Assembly (NCBI GenBank): GCA_013397795.1
Contig: VZTJ01005471.1
Span: 6,964-70,963, forward strand
Length of the DNA stretch: 64,000 bases
Origin: Orthonyx spaldingii
Lineage: Eukaryota > Chordata > Aves > Passeriformes > Orthonychidae
Reading direction: 5' to 3'
Part shown: positions 45,301-55,300 of the stretch, one piece after another
How the letters are laid out: every line of letters begins with the position of its first letter
Numbering within the stretch: the first letter of the stretch is position 1
The notes under the pieces: model-generated
Database searches by the model: none
What the model was told of the DNA's origin: nothing
The model's input: the letters and a program-made list of their open reading frames with translations, nothing else
Program-made: the position numbers and the translations under genes

Positions 45301-48278
45301 CTCTCCCAATTGGAGTGCCCTCTCACAGGTACACTTTGACACTTTACATCCAAGTCCGTGATTCCATCGGGGTGTTTACCCAGGTGAGTTTACGTGTCTA
45401 TGTAAAGAACCCACTTAAAACTCAGTCCCTTTCGCCAGTGTTTCACGAACTGCTGGCCTCGGCAAGCCGTTTAAGCGCATCGACATCCGCTCAGCAGGCT
45501 GGGGATCATCTTAGGGCTGGTTATTTGGCTTATCTTGCAGCCTCACTCTTAAACTATGTTAAAGACACACCAACTTCCCAGCTCCCTCAGGCTCAGCTTC
45601 GGGAAGCCGTGGTTAAAACAGCCATGAATATTTCGGTAAACAGCATCATGGAAGTCAACCAAGTAGCGGCTGTTCTTTCTGAAGTCACAGAGGCAGTTGA
45701 GAATATGAATGTTAGGTCACAAGACCTTGCCATTGAGAAACTGACAGAAGTAACAGGAGTTCTGAAGAGACAGAGGAGTCAGGTCCATTGGTCTGAGGAA
45801 GCAGAAATTCAGACCAGTGGAATACTAAGATGCTTGTCCAACATCCTGAGAGCTGATCTTCTGCGTCTCAAGAATGTCAGTGCAAATGGAATTCAACATG
45901 TTTTCTCCATCATAGAAGGTGTAACAGATATCGTTTTCTGGGGAAAAGTCCCTGGAGAAATAGAAACTCTAATGGAAACAGGACACTGGAATATCACTCT
46001 GAAGAAAAATGAAGCCTGGAACATCACAAATGCTTTGCCTGCCACATTCACCTGTGAGAATTGTTTTTATCCAACACTGAGGAAAGATGATTCAGGATTC
46101 ACCCAGGATACTGTGTTTTCCACTGCCATTTTTGAGTTTGATGAGAGCCCCTTCCCTTGGTTAGGTTACACATCAGATATCATATCAATGGTTTTGGGGT
46201 TTAAAATGGCAGAGACTAAGGCTAATGGGGATATACTTCCATTCATGCCTGAAAGAGCAGACATTTTTCTTGGCAGGAAAGGTGGAGTTACAACTTTTCA
46301 TTTAGTAATGGGACCCGATAAAACAGAAGCTTACACAACTGGAGGATTTAGTTTTGAGGCCAATAAAACTACCACGAGCATATACTTCCAGATCATGACA
46401 AAATTAAAAGTTACCTTCAAGGTGCTGGTATTTGCAGGTACCAATCTCACTCACGCTCAGCCTGTGGCCTCGTTCACTGCTTATCACGACATGCCAACAG
46501 TTTCAAGTGAAAATGAGACAGACACTGCTGACTGCAGAATTACAGGTCCCTACATTGTGTGTCTCCCCGAGTCCCTGCTGCTAGACATAGTGCAGGGAAG
46601 TGGCGCAGACACTCAGAACGTCTCCATTGTCTTGGTGACACACTATATCTTAAGGTACCCAAACCGGAAAGTGGTGGGCATATACATTTTTAATGACCAC
46701 TGCCTATTTCTGGATGGGGTTGGAAGTCAGTGGAGCAAAGAGACGTGCAAGGTTGGCTCCTTGACCAACTGGCAGAAGGTACAATGTGTCTGTGAATCCA
46801 GGCGGAAGCGCAGGAGCGTGCCAGCCCTTCCTGCACCCAACATCAAGTTCCTGGCAGCCAAAGTAGTAGTTCTTCCCAACACAGTAGATCTGGGGAGAAA
46901 CCTGATAGCAGACTTACCTAAAAACCCACTGACCCTCATAACAGTGCTCTCTATTTTTGCCGCCTTCTTAATTTTGTGCTGCTGGGCCATAAGAAGAGAC
47001 AAGGTTGAGAAGGAAATCAAGTACATTATCGTTCTGCCAGACAACGAGGCCTCTGATGAAGGGAGCTTTTTGGTCACTTTGTACACAGGCAGTCGCTGGA
47101 ATGCTGGCACCAAAGTAGAGGTCTTCCTGCAGCTCATTGGCCAGCACGGCAGGAGCTCATTCCGTTGTTTATGGCACCGGCCTTCTCCAGCTTTCCAACG
47201 GGGAAGCATTGATTGCTTTCTGATAACTACTAAGAGAAACTTGGGAGATATTCGTTCCTTCAGGGTCAGGCTCAATAACGAGGGCACATCTCCAACCTGG
47301 TTCTTAAGCAGAGCTGAAGTTGAGGACATGTCCACCAGGAAGGCCTGGTTCTTTATGTGCAGAAGATGGCTTTTCCTTGACAAGAACAATCCCTTACGAG
47401 ACTGGAAATTTTCTGTCACAGACCCCCAGACGCCTCTACCCAAATATGACTATTTTCTTATTAATTTTAACAGGAGACTGACAGAGTACCATCTGTGGCT
47501 CTCCATTTTTGCTCCTGTTATTGCAGGGGGCTTCACTAGGTTCCAAAGGTTGTCTACGTTTTTAGCAGTAATATTATTCACCTTGCTTGTTAACATTATG
47601 TTCTTTAACGCTGAAAGGGATGAAGAAACTCCAATATACCTGAGGTATTTGAGATCAATAACAGTAGGAATTGAATGTGCTTTGCTTACCCTCCCTGTGG
47701 AAATGTTAATAATTGCTTTATTTAAGTATTCCCAGAAGGACCCTCCTCCTGTTGTGACTAAGATGTACCCAAAGGTAGATTCTAGGTACTGGAACAATTG
47801 CATAATATCTGAAAAAGATGCAAATGTAATTGACACAGAGGAGCAGACGATAACTGTGAATTCCCCCCAGGCTGGTAGAAGGTCCCAGAAGTCACAATTT
47901 GCAGAAGGGAGCATCTTTTCCAAAGGGAGGAGACTAAGCACTACCATCAGGCAGCTCCGTAAGATCCCAGACACGGAGCCCTTGCTGTGCTGGTGGTGTG
48001 TCGCTGTGGCCTGGGGACTGGTTCTGGCCATAACTGTGCTCTCATCCTTCTTCATTGTGCTTTACGGTTTGTCCTATGGCTACCAGACTTCCCGAGAGTG
48101 GCTCATAGCATCTGGAACCTCCTTTCTTGAGAACGTGTTTTTCCATTCAATTCTGAAATCCTTACTGTTCTCGGCTATGAGCACAATTCGTCCAAAATAC
48201 ACTGAAGACATCAGATGGGTAACTCAGGAAAAGCATGTGGAGATTAACTTGGCTGAAGAAACCGGGAGAGATACCTGA
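42324..48278 (+). CDS. PKDREJ: PKDREJ, polycystin family receptor for egg jelly, single exon, C-terminally truncated
   Basis: This intronless frame encodes 1984 residues. I chose the ATG at 42324 because a signal peptide follows at once (MAALLLLLLPLLACC). The extracellular part (to about 1530) has many N-glycosylation sites and an REJ module with the SWTLDGSESSDPD motif near residue 705. A cysteine-rich GPS-like end (C1488, C1490) is followed by RRKRR (1493-1497). Then come TM1 (1536-1555), a PLAT domain (about 1565-1690; YIIVLPDNEASDEGSFLV), and hydrophobic segments near 1743-1762, 1778-1801, 1889-1919 and 1934-1957. Family members have 11 membrane spans with a polycystin loop and pore; human PKDREJ is about 2250 residues. 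This copy ends after segment 5. The family acts on sperm, where PKDREJ influences acrosome-reaction timing in mice. Orientation beside TTC38 is conserved. Confidence 0.93.
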   Translation: MAALLLLLLPLLACCRRGSAASPVRLRPSPLRVSCPGPHGQVSQRQENAHRVPCLWNSTVTLHYQPASGVGAEVEEEEGKPPSPPCCLWYLNSASVGNTSRWSGQVVLQTGQAPSPGTSSLLTVQCSSASCAAPECLHRNVSVEISAQDVRLFVLWPQTHVIRVWQPVQLGWCARLKSAGWQYRFSSQGGVPSTLLLPSTEHQDTPSPAIYPTVELQQTCATYYSYRLTVRYRHPGIHVALVSIEQMPHISLNLSLKVEPDLLHVLSVSSKLLSVPQQPLSLSWWLQPLSLSTLAYRLVDTQATGGWLRSYSSFTLPSNFCAISTPQSLDGMVVASTYFHVDGRRFEELTGELHLLNGTLSLTAGKETPIHVNLCPGKTNSSTYIFKYNQGTFYTSKGNNSTISTDRPNTRTVFYQHKELSYLLTIECVALQRYKFNMYLYMNQKRALSRSLAERDLDIHIFSSGHPSLQNFSYLVWFIPAQHPMLQCEWTFYLQLFGTKKDHVVQSSTYTYNDHIKNATRFVRRSALPFDAEKYTGFVAKVNCTSSAPTPALLSVRIRNRTAKTIEAPVVCEKRECRITRLWIQRPDPRAIILYKKRALSFYLFVRLDVDCYTGISIMPFWQVFRVKDTKTEPDWSHPVNTSEMFGIRMIHLTVPSNTLDYGLYLFYFTVEIIPIRTSIVLKGKDMIYVQIERADLLANISGGSVRTVGFSESWTLDGSESSDPDSQEGQMIFTWYCTKDSADYQTMKFSQKNRCHPFQNDLRWITPSGPIQNIPPESLRGSTLYYFRLVVQKGRRKAYADQVVEVDPGPPLILNVQCLENCGRTLIPTERFAIAGKCSNCKPRNKPLYYWSLFSDTSKEIHFDWDSHTSTGRSGAYLSIHALTFTKPAYPSYVLHLTVSTWDGRTSSYRKPFTVKSPPRAGRCNISPRRGTAFLTKFVVKCRGFSDSHLPLKYKVIVASNVPKTTKVTSVVENTFGTILYFGSEPKTPPSPLPIGVPSHRYTLTLYIQVRDSIGVFTQVSLRVYVKNPLKTQSLSPVFHELLASASRLSASTSAQQAGDHLRAGYLAYLAASLLNYVKDTPTSQLPQAQLREAVVKTAMNISVNSIMEVNQVAAVLSEVTEAVENMNVRSQDLAIEKLTEVTGVLKRQRSQVHWSEEAEIQTSGILRCLSNILRADLLRLKNVSANGIQHVFSIIEGVTDIVFWGKVPGEIETLMETGHWNITLKKNEAWNITNALPATFTCENCFYPTLRKDDSGFTQDTVFSTAIFEFDESPFPWLGYTSDIISMVLGFKMAETKANGDILPFMPERADIFLGRKGGVTTFHLVMGPDKTEAYTTGGFSFEANKTTTSIYFQIMTKLKVTFKVLVFAGTNLTHAQPVASFTAYHDMPTVSSENETDTADCRITGPYIVCLPESLLLDIVQGSGADTQNVSIVLVTHYILRYPNRKVVGIYIFNDHCLFLDGVGSQWSKETCKVGSLTNWQKVQCVCESRRKRRSVPALPAPNIKFLAAKVVVLPNTVDLGRNLIADLPKNPLTLITVLSIFAAFLILCCWAIRRDKVEKEIKYIIVLPDNEASDEGSFLVTLYTGSRWNAGTKVEVFLQLIGQHGRSSFRCLWHRPSPAFQRGSIDCFLITTKRNLGDIRSFRVRLNNEGTSPTWFLSRAEVEDMSTRKAWFFMCRRWLFLDKNNPLRDWKFSVTDPQTPLPKYDYFLINFNRRLTEYHLWLSIFAPVIAGGFTRFQRLSTFLAVILFTLLVNIMFFNAERDEETPIYLRYLRSITVGIECALLTLPVEMLIIALFKYSQKDPPPVVTKMYPKVDSRYWNNCIISEKDANVIDTEEQTITVNSPQAGRRSQKSQFAEGSIFSKGRRLSTTIRQLRKIPDTEPLLCWWCVAVAWGLVLAITVLSSFFIVLYGLSYGYQTSREWLIASGTSFLENVFFHSILKSLLFSAMSTIRPKYTEDIRWVTQEKHVEINLAEETGRDT

Positions 48279-48530
48279 AACTTGCTGATGTCAGAGGCAC
48301 CCAGCAATATAAGCCTTTGGAAGCTGATAGAAGCAAACATGCTGAGAAGGGCAAAAGTTAAAATAAAGGTACTTATTTTCATGAAAGGTTTCATCAATCA
48401 CCTTGTCTTTTTCTCACTGCTATTAAATTTTACATATCCCACTGAGAATGCCAACAGTTTCCACTACAGCCAGTCCCTCAGCAGAAGCTGCTTTCAAAAA
48501 ACTTCCCCACCCAAGTTTTGTGGTTAAGCA
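48279..48530 (+). pseudogene. PKDREJ: Decayed continuation of PKDREJ
   Basis: From about 48266 to 48358 the family sequence continues in a different frame (residues RGTQQYKPLEAD encoded from 48293). From 48354 to 48525 the original frame again reads family-like sequence (KVKIKVLIFMKGF, then a hydrophobic LVFFSLLLNF). The TGA at 48276 is therefore the result of an indel near 48262-48270, with a second, compensating indel near 48350. A TAA follows at 48525, and beyond it no polycystin loop or pore is recognisable. Assembly or polymorphism error in one indel is possible, but the missing remainder is not explained by it. Confidence 0.7.
48362..48367 (+). terminator. AATAAA, possible PKDREJ poly(A) signal
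   Basis: AATAAA occurs 84 bases after the TGA. It lies inside the decayed coding remnant. A second hexamer-like ATTAAA occurs near 48422. Confidence 0.4.
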
Positions 48531-48659
48531 TGACCTTGTATCTCACGGCAGTACCAACTCCTCTGCCCAGTTGGCAGAGGTGATGCCCAAGGAGCCAGCT
48601 CCGTGCAGAGCGTGGCTGTCACCTCCGGCTGAGCACACGCTGATAGAAGAGCGAAAAAC

Positions 48660-49330
48660 AGCCTGAGCGCCGGGAACGCCGGCGTGTCCATCCCGAGGGC
48701 TGAGAACATCTGGGTGTCCGTTCCGAGGGCTGGGGTCACGCTGGGGACACGCTGGGGATACGCTGGGGACACGCTGAGGACACCGGAGCGCCCATCAAGG
48801 CCGGGGCGGGCAGTGAGGGAAGGCAGGACGCGTTCGCGGGAGCGCGGCGCCCCCTGCCGGCCGAACGGCGCCCCGGCCCCCCTCAGGGAGGCCCCGGAGC
48901 CGGAACGGGAACGGGAAAGGGAAAAGGGGGGCGCCGGGAACTGTGGGCAAGTGGGCGCCGGGGGCGGCGGGAACGGGAGTCCGGCGGCAAACAGGAGCTC
49001 GGGACCGAGCCGGAAATAGGGGGGTGAGGGTGGGGGGAGAGGCAGACNGGGGGGCAAAAGGAATTGGGAACTACGGGTGGGGGGGTGGTGGTGGTGGAAA
49101 CGGGGACCCAGGGAGATCCTGGGGCAAACCGGGAACCGGGGCGACGGCGGCGGGAACCGGGAATTGTGAGGCAAACGGGAGCCGGGCAGAGAACTGGAAC
49201 CCGGGCGGGGAACGCGAGCCAGGGGAGGGGGAACCGGGAGCGGGGGAGGACAGCGGAGCCCGGGCGGGGGAAGCAGCTGCTGACTGGGCACTGCCGACCA
49301 CGAGACACTCACGGTTCCCGAGCTAGGGGC
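48660..49330. promoter_or_regulatory. G-rich CpG island without an identifiable gene
   Basis: The + strand is extremely rich in GGGA/GGGG runs (49020-49270) and CpG, with one N at 49048. Such sequence can form G-quadruplexes and is often poorly sequenced in birds. Position just past PKDREJ is where the CDPF1 promoter lies in mammals, but I see no CDPF1 exon. Open frames across it (48524-49333 minus, 48943-49326 plus) are compositional. Confidence 0.5.
48731..48782. repeat. Short tandem repeat, about 12-bp unit
   Basis: acgctgggga(c/t) is repeated four times (cacgctggggacacgctggggatacgctggggacacgctgagg). The repeat is at the left edge of the G-rich island. Confidence 0.8.
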
Positions 49331-49349
49331 CACGCTGGATTATAATTCA

Positions 49350-49355
49350 TTTATT
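49350..49355 (-). terminator. AATAAA on the minus strand next to the CpG island
   Basis: tttatt on the + strand reads AATAAA leftwards, followed by sequence leading into the island. It would suit the 3' end of a leftward transcript from the right flank; PPARA is leftward here in the mammalian arrangement. No coding exon of it is seen, so this is inference. Confidence 0.3.
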
Positions 49356-52300
49356 TCTTGTCAGGGGTTTTAATACAAAGTACAGTCTTTGTTTAACAGA
49401 GTGTGGTGGCCACAGATTGCTTTTTGTGAGGAGGTTTGCAGGGGGAGGTTTGAGCTACAGGGTGGAGCCTCGGGGGGGGGCTGGCAAGAGGATTCCAGGG
49501 GAGTTCAGCTGTTTGAGGACACTGCTCTTGGAGATCCACAAAGAAGGAACTTCAAGGAGTCTAGGGAACTGAGGGGAAACCTTTGTTTCCTGCCATATGT
49601 GAACATCTCCAATATGAGGTTGCACTTGAACAGAGTGGTGTTGGGATCTCAGCTTTGGACACACAGGACAGTAGAGCCATGGAAAGAATGAGATACTCAT
49701 CTTTAAAAGTGAGGTGAAGGTAGGACGTTTGCAAGAAGTATGAGAGATGGGGTACCATAGTATCCCACTGAATCTGCTCTGAGAATCCAAATAACTGCCT
49801 CCATGTTTCTGTGTTGCTTGAAATGGTCTCTCCGCTTAAGGAGAGGGGTTAATCACATGGCTTTCCCTCACACTTAATCCAGACTTGCTCTGTAAGACAC
49901 AGAGGGGTTGGTAGAAGTCTCTATAAACACTGCAGGATGCCTTCAGAACAAAGCCAGTTGTACCTTGGGTGTGATGCACCTAATAATCTCTTAAGGTTTC
50001 TTCCAGCTCTAGGCAACTTTGAGCCAAAGAATTGGATCTGTGCACTAGTAGTTAGTAAGGATATGTAACTATATTCTTGCAATTGAAATGGCATGTTTTA
50101 TATAAGCAAAATTTAAGACCTTCATGCTTCTGGATCCCATACCAAAAATATTCTCCTCATGCCCTAACTCCCCATGTAAATTACAGGCAAAGGAGCTGTT
50201 ACAATGAAGGCATTAGTGATACCTTGTCTCACTTTGTGTCTTGCCTCAGAGTCTGTGATCTCTACAAAGACGACAAAGTTATGTCCAGAGTCTGATGCAG
50301 GCTCCCCTGAAAGTTTTATTCTGCCCAGATGTGGCAGTCTGGGGTTGTTCAGACCAAAGAAGGTTTTTGTTTGATGGGAGTTGTAGGAAAATACTTGGAC
50401 TCTGCCATTAAAGTGACTTCTAATGGAGATGTGCACCCCAGGCTGGTTGAGATGTCAAGCTTTCTAGCCTGTGCTTTACCTTTGCACTGATCTGTTGACT
50501 AAATCAGTGTTTTTACTGGCACAAAAGTCACTGCACCAAAGAAGCTGTAAAAAGACCCAAAATTCCCAATAGATAGGCACAAACCTGAGATTTGGATTAA
50601 GAAAGACATTATTTATGTGGTTGCAATGGTTTGGGCTTCTTTGTTCTTTACTCCAGGCCAGGAAAAAGCAAGAGATGATTGGCAAGTGTTTTTTGCTCCT
50701 TTTCTCGGTGCCGGTGAAAGCATTTTCACCTGCTCTTTCTGTTTTCTTTTTAGCTGCCCATCTAACACCTGAACCATGCTGCCTCCTTTGAAGTCTGCTT
50801 TTAACTGCACACCATAATAACTTTGCACTATGCCTTCTCTCCCAGCTGTTAATTTATTTTGTCATAATTTTCCTAACAAGAGTGAGGTTATTACTCATTA
50901 ACCACGCTTGGAGCCATGTGTATGTGCAGAAAGGAAGCACACATTTAAATCTGGAGTGAAACATCACAGTGTTTTTAAGCCTTATCTACCTAGGCCTATA
51001 GCCAGCACTTCGAAAAGCTTTGAAAAACATGGACAACATACAATTTCTGTCTAGACCCCATCAGCTCTGCTGCTTAATTAGCTCTACTCTGAGCCCACAT
51101 TTTCATTTTGGACCTCAGTGAAATCTTAGTCAGACCTGTCTGTGTTTGCTGGACAGATGGAGATCTAAAGTCAAAGAAAAGTTTATTAAATATCTGTGGG
51201 ATATTGAGAATGCTGCCAATTCTTAGTGGATTTTGAGCTGCTTGGGTAAAAAGTCAGAACTGTGAAGATTTTATGTATCTGCCCTCCTAGCATGTTACCC
51301 AGGAGGAGCAGTCCACTCTGGAATTCTAGGATCCACACATCTCCATCCATGATTAAATTTGTCCTATGGCAAAAAGCCAGTTTTCTTCTGTTTTACCTGT
51401 GATGAACAGAGAAGTAAATTTGTCCAAAAGAATTTCTTTTGGAAGGAAAGAGCATAAGTATAGACCCTTTGGAGAGCAGACTGTGCAGAGTACAGAGCAT
51501 GCACAAAAGGAATGGCCTGCACTCAGTGATAAAATAGGTCTTCAGCTGTCTAAGAACAAATATTTCCCTGTGGCCTGCAGAGAATTATGGAAGTGGTTCT
51601 TGTATATGTGCCTTGATAGCTGTTGGATGCATCAGGTGTTGAAGGAAGTGCAGCCTCAGTACCTGCATATTTTTTAGGCAAAGTAATCCAAGTACTGGTT
51701 GGGAAGCCAAGTGTTTCTGACAGGGGCAAACAGAGTAAGCTGAAAACATTGCTAAAAATTCAGGAAGTCTTGTGCCTGCCTGAATTCACCTTGTTCCATA
51801 TTGCTACATGGCTAGAAGACAGGAATTTGACGTAGTTGTATGTCAGGAAGTTTGGAAGCTGCTAACCCCTGGCTAAAAAACTTAATTTCCGCTGTAAACT
51901 GTAACCAATGAAGTGACCTTGGTGTGAAGGTGTGAAACAAGGAACTCATTTGCAAATTTTTGTGACAGAACTCCCAGTAAGTGCCCTGGAAAAGGAAACT
52001 TTGTAAGGGTTGGGTGACTGTCGGCTTTGCTCTATTAGATGGGCTGCCAGTAGATCTCTCTGGTGCTTTCCTCTGCTTGCTGTTCACACCAGATGGGATA
52101 ACAAACCTTGAGGAATATGTCCCAGAGGAAACGAGCACGGCTGCAGAAGGTGTAGGTGTAGTAGGGACAGGCCTGTCTTTATTCCCAGGCTTTCTTGAAG
52201 CTGGCACTCTTCACCCCATACCCCTCACCCCTCTGGTAGCTTTGTTTGCTTTTCCCTCTGGATAGTTTTGCTTTACTTCATTCTGCAGTCCCCAATTCAA

Positions 52301-55300
52301 GCTCAATCCTAACAGAGAGCTGCAGTCAGACTTTATTGGAAAGAATTCCCTTCCCCAGATATGTTAATGCTGAACACCTTCCTGGTCACAGGAGAAGGTG
52401 GACGCTGGCTCCACAGCAGGGACATTGTCACATGCAACCCCATGCAATAGGGGCTGAGGCTTTGCTTACAGTCCCAACTTTGCTTTCTGTAGGGAGATTA
52501 ATCACTGGAGCCGTATTTTTTCCTTTCAGGATTATGTTAAGTGGCAGTGTCCTATTTCCCGCGCTGTGTTAGCCTCTCCTCCTGTATTTCCACAAAATCT
52601 TGGTGTTCCTATTTTTAGACTCTGTTGGAAAGTATTGCTCTAAACTTAGATTGTGCTTAACCAAGCTGATACTTTCAGTGGTACACGTGTGGCCCTGCAC
52701 TTGAATTTTCTTTAAGGACAATTTAAAAAGTAATGGTCATCACTTATATATTAATAGAGCAACTTGCTCTTCCCCACTATGGCTATTAATGTAACAAATT
52801 TCTAATAGGGAGCTGCAGTTTGGAAGGGAGACAAAATGAGTTCAGGACAGAGGATTACTATGGCTGTAGGTTGATTTTTTTATTGTGGCTGTACCAGAGG
52901 GAGATTTAATGAAATCTGACCTCAGGTCTGGTTTTTCCATTTTGGCAAAGAATAACTGTGATCCAGAACTGATGATCACTTCAGCAACACTTCAGCATTT
53001 GGATCTCTTGTGTTATGGGTGAATGATGCCTTGTGCAGCCTTCCTCTGTGAAGCTTTAAATTCTCACCTAATTTGAGGTTCTTACTAAATGCTGCCTAAT
53101 TTAGAGCAGGCTGCATGCCATCTCTGAGGAAGGGGCTCTTGGACTAGGTTTTTTTTGACTGTTGGTTTCTCAGCTTTGTTAAATCGTGGATCTTGTGTAT
53201 AGATTTGAGATTCATCTTGTGTTCGGAGAGCCTTTTTACCTAAGGAAGGGGTTTGATTTGCTTGTCTGTGTTACTCCTCTTTCCCTACAACTGTTCAGAA
53301 AACACACTGGCTTTCACATCTGTGATCACCGAGACTGTTTATCCTGCTGCTGCCATGGGGAATCCATGGAAGCTGTTGTTCAGGAGCAGGGCTTGGGAAC
53401 TGCTCTGTGACCCATGGCTAGAGGGAGGCCTGCAGGGATCTCTGTTCCTTCCAAGCAGAGAAAGCATAGCAATGCCAGCACAACCTCCCAGCCTGGGGGG
53501 AAAAGGTGCTGCAACAAGTCAAGGTTTAATTCAGTCAAGTGATCTTTGGGAGAGTGAGTATGGATGAAAGTTCTGAATGGCCATGCTTGGTGAAATTACA
53601 TTCCTGGGCTAATTCGTGCTGAGCCCGAGGTAAGTCAGCTCAAAGGAAGAGCAGGGAGGCAGCCACAGGTGACCCAAACATGCCTTCAGGGCTGTAGCAC
53701 CAAGGAACTGGAGGAGGAGAGTTGTTCACCTGGGGCTTAACTAGCAAGTAAGAAGTTCTGCTGTTTTATCCACTACCTGATCGATTAGGCAGCAGATTGT
53801 TTTTCTGAAGAAGGCAAATGCATTGCTGGTGCTGAAGTGTATTTAAATATCTGTCACACCAAACGCTGGCACGTGCCAGGGTATGAACTCCTGCCCTTCT
53901 ACTAGAGAGCACTCCTTCCTGTAGAAAGTCAGGCTGTGAATATTTTAATATGTTATTGTCATCAACAGTGAATACTGCAGGAAAATCCTGGTAGGTGAAA
54001 GAAACAAGGGTTTCGTAGGAGAGGATTAAGGGTGTGTCAATGTTGGTTTTATCTGACAGCCTTTCAAATCAAAGTTGCATCTGTTTATAGGCACTTTGTT
54101 TCTTGTATGGTTTCTCTATCAGTGACTCAGAAAGACAGGAGTCTCCTGTGGAGTATTAAGAGGGGCTTAACCTATGCATTGTAAAGGCTTGTGCTAATGA
54201 GGTTTCAAGCAAAGAAAATCAGATTACTTATCTGTGCTACTACTTTGCCACTGACCCTGACAATTTAAGGGTGATTTATGATTTCTGGCATGCCTTCCAG
54301 GCCTCTTAGCAGAGTGCTCTGAGCAGAATTGCCCTGAAGTCTTTAGTAGCCTCCAGAGAACTGGACTGAGAGCCAATTCCCCACATCCATATCAGGTATC
54401 AGTCACAGACAGCATGGAGAAACACTTTAACTGTGCTACCTAACCCGTGCCTTTCTTTTACTGCAGTTATTTCCTCACTATGGCACTGAAATCTGTGTGC
54501 TTTACCTTTTGCCAGGACATGTGAGCCAACCTCACACACACCCTGCAGCACTCAGCTTGACCTGACAGGCTTCTGCAGAGCCTGCTAGTTCAGTGGTTAC
54601 CCAAGCATGTGGGTAACTGTGTTCTTTCCAGAAGAGCTGGGCATGTGCGTTAGGTAAGGATGTGTTCAAGTAGCTTGTGGCTTCCAGTCAGATGCAAATG
54701 CTTGGGCAGAATTCAGTTTTAGACAAGCTGTTGTCAAAGACCTGTTCAGCATGTGTCAGCCAGACAGCCTTGTGACACGTTACTGGGACGTGGTGCTGCT
54801 TCAGAACTTTCGGGGGAAAAAAAAATAGTGGTAGCACCTGGTGATGATTTGGGTTGCTCATGGTCACCAGTTTGCCTGTCATTAAGAAGGGGTTAGTGCC
54901 CTAGACTTTCTCCTCAAGAGATCCTTTATCCTGCTGCTGATTTGCTAGAGAGAAACAAGTTCTCACTCTGCTTCATGTGTCTGGAGGGCAGACAGACACC
55001 TTGTCACGCTGTCACATCGGGCGTCCTGCTAAGATGGTGCGTAGGGCCACACCGATGAGCTGACATTGTGATAAGCCAATGTCTGGCTCAACTGGGTTAT
55101 TCAAGGCAAATGAACTTTTTGGCAATGACTCTTTGTGAGAAAGTGCACCTCAGGACTTGTCTGCTTGGTGGTTTAGGCTAAAGGTGTGAAGCACATGCAT
55201 AAACTTGCCATTAAATATCTTTCTTCAGAAGGAAATGGCTTTACTTTGTTGTATAGCAAACTTTACTTCTGAATGGAAGCATTCTCTCTGAAATCTGTGC

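Noticed and set aside
48524..49345. Long Pro/Arg- or Gly-rich frames on both strands
   Set aside because: A by-product of extreme G-run composition; no codon structure or homology.
51812..52572. Frames of about 100-130 codons on both strands
   Set aside because: No recognisable domain. I considered CDPF1 but the required cysteine motifs are absent.
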